The notes beneath the pieces are model-generated. The model was given only the letters and a program-made list of their open reading frames with translations, did no database searches and had not been told where the DNA came from. A stretch of 64,000 nt of DNA from the NCBI GenBank assembly GCA_030141605.1, contig JAQGDQ010002371.1, forward strand, positions 442,547 to 506,546. Reading direction: 5' to 3'. Shown here piece by piece: positions 24,290-37,500 of this stretch (position 1 is the stretch's first letter; each line of letters begins with the position of its first letter). Origin of the DNA: Tubiluchus corallicola (taxonomy: Eukaryota > Priapulida > Priapulimorpha > Priapulimorphida > Tubiluchidae). The position numbers and the translations under genes are program-made.

Positions 24290-25790
24290 GTCAAGGTCCA
24301 GTTTCAGAAGCAATGCGCTATGCTCGAGCTCAATTCAAATATTCTCCCCGAGCATGTAAGAGGCTATTGTTGCTGACCGGATAGCCTACAGATGTATGCA
24401 CTGTAATTCATATCAATTTGGGCATCCATTAAAAAGGAGTCGAATTCTAAGCAACTCTCCTCTCGTCCCGCATTGGGCAAACCACTGGCGAAAAGCAAAT
24501 ATGTGATATGTGGAAGAACCACTACCAGGCACTTCTTAATTCTGTTGACAATTACGATCTACCAATTAGGCTAAAGGAATCTCTGACTACCACCCTAAAC
24601 AATGCTCCTGCAATCACTGTAAGAGAGGTTCAGGATGCCATGTCTAGCCTGTCTCACCACAAAAGTCCAGGCCCTGATCGGCTCCAAGCGGAATATTATA
24701 CATACGCAACTGGGCTTCTACCCATATTGCTAGCTTTAATTTATATATCTTGCATTGCTCATAGTTTTCCAAATGCACTCATGCTCTAAGTACTTGTGGC
24801 TCTTGTTAAAAACAACAACAATGATATCACGGACGTAAACAATTTCAGGCCCATAGCTCTATCACCCATCAGTAATAAAATTCTTGAATATGTGTTACTC
24901 TATCAATATAAACATTGTATTCATGCTACACCAAACCAGTTTGGCTTCGTAGACAAGTTGGGAACCGAATTCTGTATCAAAGTTTTAAAGAAATCATTGA
25001 TTACTATATTTCCAGGCAAAGCACTGTGCACATTATTTTTATTGATGCGTCAAAAGCGCATGACCGTGTTAATTATTTCAAATTATTTTTTGAACTGTTA
25101 ACCACCGAAAGGCCCAAAGTTATTATTCGTCTTTTACTTTTTTATTATACAAAACAAAGTGTGTTAATTAGGTGGGGACGATACCAATCTAGTATATTTA
25201 ACATTGGTAACAGTGTTCGTCAGAGAGGTATTATGTCTCCTATGTTATTTAACTTTTTGTTTAACTCTGTTATTTAACCGTCAGAGGGTTAGCTCTTCAC
25301 AGTATGGTTGTCACATTGCTCATCTATTTACGAATCATCTGATGTATGCAGTTGATGTCTGCTTATTAGCCACAACCACAACTGCACCTCAAAAACTCAT
25401 TGATATACACATTTATTATGCTAAACAGCATAACATTATTATTAATGTCGAGAAGACTAAATTGGTCTCGACAAAGTCACCTGTTCATCTGTTTTTAAAA
25501 AAGTGGCGAATGGCTCCTGAGAAGGAACTTTGATAAAGCCCTCAAAACAGGAGAAATGCTTAGGGCATATAGTTTCTGATAATAATGCAAATGATCTTGA
25601 CATTATTAAACAAAGAACAATTTATTATTCTAGGGCCAACCAATTAATTAGACGTTTTGGCAATTGCTCACTTGCTGTCAAGAAGTATCTTTTTAATTCT
25701 ACTGCTTCATGGCGCCATTACAATTTATACAGTCAGAGGAAATTAAAAGTGCCTACGTTAAATTTGTTTCACTTGTGAAATCAGTTAATT
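24290..25790 (+). mobile_element. Non-LTR retrotransposon fossil (reverse transcriptase), extends beyond block A
   Basis: Broken forward-strand reading frames together resemble a non-LTR reverse transcriptase. In order they carry MWKNHYQALLNSV, SHHKSPGPDRLQAEYY, NNFRPIALSPISNKILEY, IIFIDASKAHDRVN and RQRGIMSPMLFNFLFN, then the catalytic region MYAVDVCLLATT. The usual YADD box reads YAVD, so one catalytic Asp is gone, and at least four frame changes or stops interrupt it. A 3' block with KCLGHIVSDNNANDLDIIKQ follows. Only the first part, up to 24779, is shared with block B. A CR1/L2-like group is likely; the clade is not fixed. Confidence 0.85.
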
Positions 25791-25799
25791 AAACCTAAT

Positions 25800-26990
25800 C
25801 AGAAAGACGGTCAGAAGAATATCGCAAACGCAGATCCAGGGCTTCAGCGTTTTTTTCTGTGCAAACCAGCATCCTACACACAAAGGCAGAGCTTTTCAAA
25901 TCTCGGTGATTTATCAAACCAATTTACTTGATGCACACGCATACACAGCAGTTCTCACAGTTTTGAAACACAAACTTTGAGAACGTAAGCTCTACTTGTA
26001 GTGGCTTCAAGGACGTCTGCCGCACTTGCGCTTTTAGCTAGCTAGTATAGTAGAATTAGTATTCCAACTTTGTTTTTTAAACACTTTTAACTGCAGTTTG
26101 TTTTCAGCAAACTAAAAGCAAATTACACATCAATAATGTTTGCGTTGTTCCAATATATTTGAACTGGAGGAATAATTCTTTCGACCTACCTTTAAACTGG
26201 TTTTAAACTCAAAAAATACAAACACCATTATTGATTTATTGCTTGGTATTTATTTTGCTGACAGAACTCTAGAATAGCCTCTATATCAGACTCACAGGTC
26301 AACACTGATAGTGTATTAGGGTACAAACTTCGTTCTAGGCATTGGCTAATATGCAGGAAAATAAATGCAAATCGGTTGATAAGAATCTTTGAAAATTACT
26401 GAAAAGAAAGATTACAATTGATAATTGTAAGATATTCCCTGTTGGTGCTAACAGTAGAGCCTTTTGCAGGTTAGTAGGTATACGTCCCTTTTTAAGATTT
26501 AGGTTGGCTATTATTTATTTGTTATTGTATTCAAGACCGTGAAAACAAAAAATACGGAACTAAGTGAGTATTATCCAATGTTCACTTCCTTATTAAATTT
26601 ACGCAGATGAAGTATAGAGTAAGCGGTATATAATAAGGCATCTCAAACATAGAAACAGGGTATAGGTATATCTCTTACAGAACACCCCTTTCCCACACAC
26701 AGGGTCTGTGTTTTTATTGTAAAACTCTGCAGCACAGAGCTACTTTTAATGCATTTTTGCTGCTAAACAGAATGATCTATCGATGTCTTAAAGCAGTACA
26801 TGTACTGTATTTGCTTACAATCTGGTCGTAATTAGAATGGCCTAAATTGTTCTGACTGAAATTCGATAAAGTCTTAAAATTTTATGACAAGCTGTGAGAA
26901 ATTTCCTCAACTTAACATTTCTCTATCTAATGAATAGGTCGGTGAGGTCAATTGTTGAAACACAGCAAGTCGACAGTGTGGCTGTAAACA
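25800..26990. other. Intergenic, nothing recognised
   Basis: AT-rich stretch between the retrotransposon fossil and the next repeat. No ORF resembles a known family and no structured repeat was found by eye. Confidence 0.5.
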
Positions 26991-27970
26991 GGTATAAGAA
27001 AAAGTGGCGCAGATAAAAATGGCACATGAAAAAATGCCATAAATGGAAAAATAGAAAAATGTGTCATATGTTATTTTGATGCATTTGATTTCTGTAATAA
27101 AACCAGAAGGCGCTTTCAGTAGGAATCTTTACGCCAAAGCCTGTTCTATGCCAAAACCGAATAACCCTAAACTTGTTCTCTAATTTTTTTTTGATTAAAA
27201 AACTTAAAACAAAGATGAACAAGCAAACATACAAAAATGTATCTGTATTGGTATTATATAGACTAGCAAAAATTTGGCGAAGTTAATAGATTGACATACA
27301 TACGTACTTAGATGGCAAGTCAGCTTATAAGACTATACACATCGAAAAATCTAGACCTAGATCTAGATTTAAATCTAGCAAGTGAGAATGTCTCTCGGAA
27401 CTTGGAACTAACTAAATCTAGCTGAGACCTACACGAAGTGCTTCACGAATGTTTTTTGTAACTGGTGTTAGGATCGAGTTTTGCGAAAACAATCTAGATC
27501 TAGATTTAGCAAGCGAGTATTTCTCTAAATAGAACCTAGACCTAACTGATATTTGTGTGTCCTAGCGGAGATAATAAAAAAGAAGTATTAAACACTCCAT
27601 CTGAGACCTCCACGAAGTGCTTCACAAATGCTTTTTGTAGATGGTGTTACGATCGACTTTTGCCAAAAAAGTGCCCATTTTGGCATCCTATACAAAGTTT
27701 CGTGTAAATTTCTTTACTTAGTTTTTGCGTAATACTATGTTTAGTGTTTAGGCTTACTATGACCGACAAAAAACTACCAAACAACCCCCACGGTGTTGAA
27801 GCATAACTTCCTTGGCAGAGGTAAAAATAAGTAAAATAATAATCCTTTTCAGTAACCCTAACCCTAAACTCATATTTTACTAAAAGTGTCATTTTCTTTG
27901 TGCCATATATTTACCATGCTGTTTTTACTGTGCTATTTTTCATAGGACATTTTTACCTACATTCAGTTGG
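26990..27970. mobile_element. MITE family with TGGCACA/TGTGCCA termini, copy 2
   Basis: Non-coding element of nearly 1 kb. Its ends are built from short units such as AAAATGGCACATGAAAAA on the left and their complement (TGTGCCATATATTTACC) on the right. It is homologous throughout to 40060-40960, and its left inner part to 5930-6110. An internal tandem duplication repeats GAGACCTACACGAAGTGCTTC near 27424 and again near 27603. CCCTAACCCTAAACT at about 27857 is present in similar form in the other long copy, so it is part of the element and not a telomere remnant. Confidence 0.65.
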
Positions 27971-28436
27971 CATAATTAACCTGTAACTACATTTTTTGTT
28001 GCCTGTCGTTGGACGAAAGCCTCTAATGTGAAAAGAATTGGTTGTCTTTTAATATTTTTGAAATTCACCACATTAAGCACTTTTCCCTTCATTTCTTAAA
28101 ATCTTCAGAGACTGTTATGAATCCTTGCTGACGCTTCGCGTATACAGTGGCCCAACGTGGCGTTTTTATCCTACTATTGTTACTGTTTACAATTTAAATG
28201 TATTTTAACTGGTATTCTGGAGCAGTTTGATAAGACGCAATATGAAGTATGAAGCTCGACATCTTCTAGTGTTGCGACCTGTTGAAACATCATAGCTCGC
28301 TTGTTATCTCTAAATTCTACACATTTTCTGAAGATGCTAAATGACTGTGTAGTTATAACACCTTTATTTGTACTAGAATTTAAAATACATGGTACACGAG
28401 CAAAAATGAAAATGCAAAAGTCAGACTCTGTAAATT

Positions 28437-28442
28437 TTTATT
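28437..28442 (-). terminator. Candidate poly(A) signal, pentraxin locus C
   Basis: AATAAA on the minus strand about 125 bases beyond the stop codon of the last exon. Confidence 0.35.
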
Positions 28443-28566
28443 TACTGAAATTCATACGACCTCTATCCTTCCAGAACTTTGGATAAAAATGTACAAGTGT
28501 TTTTTAAATGAGTACCTAACAGCCATAAAAAAATCAATTGACAATGTTACTATAGGCATCTCCATT

Positions 28567-31500
28567 TTAATTATAATGTCTAGACCTAGGTCTAGACGTA
28601 CTAAGGCCCCTCCCAATTTGTCTAAGTTCGTCAGAAATTCTGTAAATTAGCGAAGCTGTTTTCTTGGCAATGCCAGTGATGAAGTCAAAGAGTATTTCTA
28701 ACTCCTTTTCTCTCAGAGCGCATACTCTTTCCATTTCAATTGGTCCAGGGCACGTAGATTGACCTTTCATCAAACCACCAATAAGCTGCATAACTGGGTC
28801 TTCCCAATTAAAGATGTATGAGTCATCATTATTTAAACAGGACTCCGTCATCGAATCTGAAAAAATGTTTTAATCTTATTAAACTGCTATTATGTTCAAT
28901 TCTAAATCAATTTCGTGACACATGACAGATGCGAATATACTGGAGCAGTTCAAGCGCGAAGAAATGAATACTTATTTAGTAAGAACTGTGATTACAATAT
29001 TATATAGTTTAGAAGTTTATGGAACGTTCGTCTTTAGCTGGTCAGAAATTCACTTGAGGATGATTTCATTAAGTTGAAAATAGAACTTGCATCACTGAAA
29101 CTCAACAAATAAAGGCTTAAGGTGCAGTCATAACCGCCCAGATGCAATTTTCTTAACGATACTCATCCGTTTGGTAAACTGGTTCAGTAGTGCTGAACTT
29201 TCGTAACTAAGCACACCGGTACCCATGTCTAAATTATATACATTATCGTGACGCAATTACAATGATAATAACTTATTAAACTTTCAAGCAATTTAAGCGG
29301 TGTTACTTAGTTACTACTTTAATCAGTATGATAATTTCACAAAAAACATTTAGGCCTATTATCTTTATTCGTACGTAGCACTCTAAGTTGGAAAAAATTG
29401 AATCCAGATCTGATGCCGTAATATTTCTTCAGACATTTCTTAATCCATCAGGTACTTTATCAAACATAAAAACATTTTCAAATGGCCCCTTTAACCCTGA
29501 CCTATTCATTTGTTTGTGACTTTGCCACGAGCATATTACTTTGTTTTAGGGACCTTTGTGAAGGGTAATGACAGGGAGAAAATCCAGTGCCGGATTAACC
29601 ATTAGGCAAACATAGCACACGCCTTAAGGCCAGCCAAAAATCCAGGCCACAAAAAAATATGGAAAACATTCATAAGTTTTCAGGTGATGATAAAAAATGC
29701 TTTCCTTTATTTTTACACGTAAATAAATGTTTTGTATTTTTTACTGTGACCTTTGCAATAACGAATGAATGAGACACCATTGAGACAGGAACGTTTGTCG
29801 AAAATTTTAACTTAACATGGTTGATGAATAACACCGTATTTTTTGTTAACCATGTGATAATTCTGTTTGCTTTTTTGAGGTAAAAGCTCTGCTATTTTGT
29901 TTTTCTTTAAGAAATTAATCTATCGTGTGTTTCTTTTAGAGGAATACCTGCTACAGTTTACATTTCGCGTCTTCTTGTGTAAAGCATCTCTGGTCCTAAT
30001 ACATCTCATGATGATAGGGGCCACTGTAGTTGTCCAAGATATTTTCTCTGCACCTGGTCCTTTTAATCTTGCTGCTTAAGTTTTGAGGGTGGAGTATAAG
30101 CTGTATGTGGAAGATTTTGCAGACTGGTTGAGCTTTCAAGCTATTCCGCTGACTACTGATCTCAAAAACTCCTGGCTTCTGAATTGGATGGAGTTAGATG
30201 TTACAAGGATTCTGCGAGGTTTAAAACTTGTTATTCAAGATTCTGCAGGCAGTCAACTAGATAGCTATGAATGTGCGAAAGCGCCACTTTGCAACAGTAT
30301 TTTGCTGCCCCTGCTAACTCAGTGTATGAATGTTATGCCTTTCGAGCAGGATCCTAATGAATGCATTGACAATCATTAGGCTAAAATCTGAAAATCTTGG
30401 CTAAAAATTATAATTTTACTGACAGCTCCTATGAAACCAATGACAACCAAATGGTGCATGACCAAATGATAATAGGGTTAAAGGTCGTTCACATCAGGAG
30501 AAAATTACTGTCTGAAAAGAAACTCACTTTTTCCATTGTCATCGATATTGACGAGCCAGTGAGTCTTCTGCTAGGCTGCTGAAATGAGTGAAGCTCAGCA
30601 ACAATCTGAAGAATTTCCTTTTTTGTTGGCCATGAAACTGTAGCAATACACTTAAGAAATCCAAGTATTGGTCCTGACAGGAAATGAGGTATATCGTAAA
30701 ACATTGAAAAAGTCCAAGAAAGCCAAGGGCGAACTAAGCATATGGGCACATGTACCAATAGTAATTACTATAAAAAATATTGGTTGTTCTAAATTTTTGC
30801 GCAATAAATTTTCATTTTCTAAGTTTAACTTATTTTCCTTTCGTCGGTGAGCGCAAAATATCTGTATTTTCAGGTCACTTATCAAAATGGGCATTAGGGC
30901 CAGCAGAGCCTTAATCTGGCACTGAGAAAATCCCCAAGCAGCGATGAAAGCCAAGCTGCCCATTGACCACTAAGCCCCCGACTAACTAGAAACAGCAGTC
31001 AGAATAAAAAATTAAGTACATTGTAAAAGAACTGTCAGTCAGTGTTGTCTGCTTAATAAATCTCATTACTTATAGCCTATTGCTACAATGATACCCGTCA
31101 CCATTCCTCGAAAACTTTGACTTGCTGTGAAACCAGTGCCCCCATCAGTCTGATCCTGTCCAAATATTAAGTATCCACCCGATTGTATTGGCCCAGGATT
31201 AGAACCGTAATTACCAGCTTGAAATTAAACAAAAGTAAATTTAACATCAAACGCGTCTTTCATTAAGTTATTACAAAAAATGACGTGAAATTAAGAGGTT
31301 TTGAAAGCGAAGATCGCGTTGTTTTATGTTGCTCTAAGGCGAGTATCAGCCTGTATTTGTCACATGCTAAATTTTTCATCGATTCTAGTTAATTCACCAA
31401 GTAGCATACCATTAACTGTATTACGTTAACAGCTATAGATTCAAGGATACATAATTGATTTGTAAAGGATTTTAAGGAAGATTCATTGCATTATGTGGTG

Positions 31501-34500
31501 TTTCTACCAAAAGGTTGTACTAATATTGCACTTTTGTGTGATCTTGTATATTTTATTATGCTATTCTCTACAGTTAATGTCATTTAATTGGAGGGGGGGC
31601 AAATATAATTTTATTCAGTTTTTAACTGCAAGTTTGCATGCAAATAATCCTTTCTATCTATCTGTCTACCCTTATGAGGCGGTAAATTAATGTGCATTGT
31701 CATGCGAAATGATAATTCGTCCAAATCAGCAATTCCGCAAATTCGGCATATAGCTCAAGATTAATCATTAAATCTTGTCCTGGTCATATTGCAGTTTTTG
31801 TTATTGCAATATATATATCACTATAACGAAATATACATTCAGTAATACATATACGTATATTACTTATTATGACTATACTAATTAAGAAAATATACTTTGG
31901 TTTGGAGAAAAATTAGTTTTTAGTTACCACATAAAAGTAATATTAAATGTATATAGAAATACTATTATTGTATTACAGGAAACTTGAGAAACTAGTAAGA
32001 TATCTTACTTTAGGACAACCCCATCTACAGACACAAAGTATGTGTTCGTTGTTGTATCGTAACCAGCACATACCGAATGCCATTGATTATTTCTGAGGTT
32101 TGTAGTGGCTGCAAGTGTGTTCGGCGTCCTTAAAACAGAAGTATTATATTCTTTTACATTTTACTTTCAATTGCACAAATGCGATATTCTCAAAAAACGT
32201 TTCTACGCGGAACCTCAAACTTTTTTTTGACTATCTGGGTATAATTTTTACTTTCTAATGTCGCTCCTTTGGTAAAACCACGTCAAAATAAAAAGGAATA
32301 GTTTTTATTTGTATGTATATTTATATGTATATCTGCTACTGTCTTTAAAATTAACTTTCAAAGAAGCATTGCTGAAAGAAAAGAAATCACAAGGAGGACA
32401 GCTGCGGACTTACATTAATTTCATCCAAAAATATCTCACCAATACATCAGTAGCTATCAAAAATGCACGGAGAGTGGAGCTACGTGGGAGTTTGCGGGTG
32501 ACAGAGCAGCATGGTCTGAAGTGATTGCAAGAGTCAAGTTAGAGGACGTGCGACTCCAGCACTTTTCACTTTCGTTCACATTTGGTTTCATATACTTTTC
32601 TTTTTGCTAGTTTTACCTGTCGTGAGGGCAGATTTCTTTTAATTTAGAGTGTCTACAATAGACGTAATGGGCATATGATGATGGTGAGTTACTAAAAACT
32701 GTTATCTTACTGACTATGAAAAAAGCTTTGCTCCTTTTGCTTGGACTTGTAGATAAAAATGATGTAAAAGGTGTCGTTTAGTACTCTTTCAAGTTTCAAG
32801 AATTATTTTAGCAGAATTGTGTGTGCGTAAAGTATTTTAACGTGATTGTAGATGACTATAAATGACCACAAATTACAGATTAATTGTGTTTAACATTTTT
32901 AACATGTTTTTTCACCAGATTTTCCGAAAGTTGAACAAACGTTTTGGTTACCTCGAATTTTCTGCACCTAAAACCAAAGACAATTTATTTCAAATAACAT
33001 AAGTTATCACCTAGCGTATATGGGGTGTTGGCCACATTTAAATTTCTTCAGTGATATAGCCTGTATTATTACTAGTGTTTATGTACACACTTAGCAGACA
33101 CATCGATGTATTTGTCTGCTTTACAGGAATGCGAAGAAATGGTTTTTGTCGCTCACTTCATTGTAATCGGCCGTATTACTTGTGCACTCTGTGCAGTCTA
33201 AATCAGGGCAACGTTAGCCAGTTGCATGTAATATCGGCCGCCATATAGGGTAATGTTAGCCAGTTGCATGTAATATCGGCCACCACATAGGGTAATGTTA
33301 GCCAGTTGCATGTAATATCGGCCACCATATAGGGTAATGTTAGCCAGTGGCATATAATATCGGCCACCATATAGGGTAATGTTAGCCAGTGGCATGTAAT
33401 ATCGGCCACCACATAGGGTAATGTTAGCCAGTTGCATGTAATATCGGCCACCATATAGGGTAATGTTAGCCAGTGGCATATAATATCGGCCGCCATATAG
33501 GGTAATGTTAGCCAGTGGCATGTAATATCGGCCACCACATAGGGTAATGTTGGCCAGCCTAACAGTGGTGCTTTTCGATACATACTAAGCACTTTGTGAA
33601 TATGTTTCAGGTCTTATTATTAGAAAATTCTCATCTTACAGAAAAACACTAATGGCCCCTATCAGACTAGATACTATTCATTGATTTATCGCGAAATGTT
33701 TAAGTCAAAATATGTTCGCTTCTCAGTTGCTGACATGCTGCGTTTTCAAACAGATTTCAAACATGAAAACAAAAGGTTACAATCAAAACAGTATAGTCAT
33801 CTTCCAAGTTTACATAATTCACACATCAGAAGAACATAGACCTAGTTCATCTTTGAGCTTTACTGACTGGTGGGAACTAGTAGATTTAATGGTAGCGATG
33901 AAACTTTTCACCTACGAATCAGACTAACTTGTCACGTCGTCTTTTATTTTAAATAGAAGTGTTATGCAACAAAATAATGTGGGAAGTTGTTGTCCTGCAA
34001 TTTTCCAGGAGCCAACAAGGCATATGAACCAGCAAAATCAACGACCCAGGTGGTGTAATTAATCTGCTTTTTGAAAGAAGTTGCAATGCTGAAAGGTTCA
34101 CTTGAAAAACCAGTGGGTCTAGACCGGGTTTCCACTGCGTCCGCACTGACACGCACATGCACAGATTTTTCTGTTCGCACGTTTTAGGTCCGCTAAAGTT
34201 GTTTCCATTGAGTCCGCACTCATTCTGTACCATTTTGTACAAAGTGCCATAAAGCAGTGAAATTTTGAGCTTTCTAAAAGAAAAAATAATTTGATTTTGC
34301 TACATTAGTTAAAGATTAATTGAAAAGGGCAAATAGGCAACACAGCGAGGGACAATATCGTTTTGGAGCTTGAAAATAATGAACACCTAGGCGCGTAACA
34401 TCACATCGCAACAATGCAAGAGGAAGAAAAGTCCCTAAATTAAGAATGCAACTTGCAACTTTAGGTATTTTGTTTTTCTATTGAATTTAAATATATTCGG

Positions 34501-37500
34501 TGTATTCACTTTATTCGTTGAAAGAAAAAATCGGATTTTATACCGAGACTTAAATAATCACCATTGTCGCTTATAATTTTCATCATTGCAACTGTAAAAC
34601 TACGCAATGTGTAAAATTGTGCAATAATAATAGATTAACAGGACAACATCAAAATTCTGTTACAGTTATTGCGTATAGCAATTATTCAACGCATGTAATT
34701 GTTTACTTGTAATTTTGTAAATTTAAAAAAGCATTGAACGAGGAATCGCAAACCGACCTAAATGTACAAAGCTTTAGAAATAAATAAAATCAATAACAAA
34801 AACTAAATGTTCTACATTCATTACTGATCTCACTCGCTATTTAAATTCACAGCTGTCTTGTAAAAGTATGTGACTGCATATAGGGTTACTCTTATCATAG
34901 AGGGAAAACCAATTTCTACAACGTATATGATTATTTTCCTTCTTTATTATGAAAATGCAGGTGATAGACAACTAGAACAAGGGAAACACATCTAGCTAAA
35001 CAATCCTGGCAGGATTGCTATTCATTAAACACTGGAAGGGCCATTTCCGTTAGAAGCAGCTGAATTGTGGTTGTCAGCTGTTGTTCGTACCACATTTGAT
35101 CAAACGTTGATCTAAAAAGTTTTTTTAGTTAATAAACTAGTCAAAAATGATGTGGAAATTTTTGTTGTCCAGTATGCACTTTAAGCAAAAAAATGCTGGA
35201 ACAATATACACCATATGTGAAGTAGAATTACACAATTACGCACGCCTACTGTATTAACTGCGCCATTTTCCCTTATTTTACGTTAGAGTCTGTGAACTGC
35301 TACACTGACAAGCTATTAAAACAGTAGCTTCCATAATTTGGACTGATTGGTTTATTAACATGCTGGTTGGTTGATGCTTGATCGTTTGGTTGTTCAATTG
35401 CTTGTATAACTTGAACTGGCTAATCAGTTTGTCGGTCGTTACTTTTAAGTTTAAATTAAAATTGCTTACTTCATTCAATTATTTGTTCATTTATCTCTTT
35501 CCACGCATCATTTCCTGCATTTGATCAACCAAGCAAAACAACATCATGGATATTATTATACTCTACCACAGTCAGCAGCTAACAAGTTCACCACATTAAA
35601 TCATCACAGTGTCTGGTGACCATAACTTCCATCATCAGTCACTAACTGTACCCAACCATCACGCTATCGGCCACTAACGCTACACCTTAAAAATATCAAT
35701 AATGCGCGCACTTTCAATGTAGTGCTTTTGTAGGTAAAGCCAGAAATGTAAACATTCTGGTTTTTAATGGTAGCTAAAAGTAATTCTTGCTTCAAGTAGC
35801 AATTGGAGATACGTGTAAAGTAACTTTGGCTTTTGAATAGTTTTTGCTCGAAAGAGTATATTTACTCGAATTATATATTATAATAAATACATAATTAGCA
35901 ATTTTAAATTGTGTTTTTTCTAGTTATGTTATGGTATTAATGTTAATAGTATGAACGTATAGTGAAGACTTCGTTAAGCCCATTTGCTATTTTGTAGATA
36001 AGATATTTTATGTTGTTTTGTTTTCCCATTTTGTTACTTTGGCAAAAATTCTATTAACTCAGCTTTTCATGTTTATCTCACTCAGCAAATTAAAATTTGA
36101 ACAATTTTGTGTCTGCCTGCTGAACAATTAACCAATTATATTTTTCATCCGCCTGCCCATAAACATAGGTTATCGTTGAAGGAATGGCTCAGAGGAATAT
36201 ATAGAATGTCGAGGATTTGATTCAGAAAGCCCAAGAAAAGATTTTGAGGGACAGCATAGAATACCGAGATAATAACAAAATATCACAAAAGACATATAAA
36301 AGAAATGCCACGAAACTTTGAGCAAATTACACTTTTAGTAACTCTTAAATTAAAAGCAAGATTTAACCGTCAAAGACACGCCCACCTGTGCACAATTGCA
36401 CTCACGATTGCTGCCCATCAATCCATAAATTCACAGAATCCCGTCTCACGTAGAACAAATACTGATTTCCCCCATTTGCTGAACTAGTGGCATATGATAT
36501 GAATGTAAGATCATCTGCTGTTCCTCCAGCACCGGTATTAGGGACGTCAGTTTTCACCCACTAAAGCAATACACCAAATACACAAATGAGAATTTTTACG
36601 TGTTCTTTCGCATTAATTTATAATTAGCTATAACTTTCCAATAATTTTCCGGTATAATAATATTATTTAATGTAAAAAAGCACCGTGTTAACATACAATG
36701 GTTGAATTAAATGTTAACATAAAAATCCGATTGCCTAGATCACTTTTTGGCAAGACGTTTGACAATGATGTTCAAAATGGTATTTGTTGGTCGTTAACTA
36801 TGTTTAGTCCTTTGTAAAGCGTAATATATACATGAATATCTTATTTATTCTACACGTTGAATGTCTAAAAATTAGGCAGATTGGTGATAAATAAAAAATC
36901 TCATAACAAAGAAAATGAAAGCTACACAATGTTTTGATCCGAACCTCTGCTAATACACTACAAACAGTTTTATTTTTTGCGTTTTCCGCTTAGTCCAGCA
37001 TAAACCGTTTACAATGCTTCATTAAATATAATCCAGGGCATCGTGTTTCCATGCTGTAGTTTATGTATCGTGTATTGAGTTGTTGCGACTAGTGCTTTGT
37101 GTGTGTTTTTTTTCTTTTGTGGTTTTTATTTACTATGTGCATAGTGCTTCTCCTCTGCTTGCATTCCTTTGCACGTGACTTTAGTGAATACGTTTATATT
37201 ACAAAGTTCAAAACATTAATGTTTAATCGTTTGTGCTTTTTACTTAAAGATGATTCATAGTGGTGGTTTGAAATGTCGTGTATATTTTTTTGGGAGGGAG
37301 GAGGATTTTTTATTAAACCTTTCTACAGTTTTGTTGTGTGCACGAGCAGTTGCTGTAGGTCAAAGATTAAGAGTGTCACACAACGCATCTCAACTACAAC
37401 CGGCACGTGACATGTGGGTAAAGTAAAGCCGTCTGCAGCGACAGTTCAGTAAATTCAACTGTTTTACGAGGACTTTACTTAATTATTCATTAGTCTGTGA

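Larger units (their letters stand above)
14894..24779. repeat. Segmental duplication, block A
   Basis: Collinear, in the same orientation, with 47141-56808. The blocks match through intergenic DNA, introns, exons and inserted elements, with scattered substitutions and small indels. A is 9886 bp and B 9668 bp. Differences include a ~68-bp tandem repeat near 15160-15240 only in A and a ~205-bp stretch near 23650-23853 only in A. The right edge lies inside a non-LTR retrotransposon fossil. Confidence 0.95.
28270..31333. repeat. Inverted segmental duplicate, block C1
   Basis: Matches 57897-61165 in reverse orientation. It covers the last two pentraxin-like exons, the intron with the hAT-type element, and downstream flank. 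C2 contains a ~215-bp stretch (about 60705-60920) absent here. The outer C2 boundary abuts a non-LTR retrotransposon fragment. Confidence 0.9.

Noticed and set aside
27850-27872. Telomere-like CCCTAACCCTAA
   Set aside because: Found in similar form in another copy of the same MITE family (about 40789), so it is part of the element.
30652-30963. 103-codon minus ORF in the hAT-type element (and 58268-58699 in C2)
   Set aside because: It spans the transposon terminus and flank, has no family likeness and is frame-disrupted between copies.
33203-33558. CRISPR-like regular array
   Set aside because: Units are contiguous variants with no unique spacers, in an animal gene intron.
33198-33592. Repeat-protein ORFs with 14-residue units
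   Set aside because: The 42-bp minisatellite keeps any frame open. No start context or splice support, and it is intronic.
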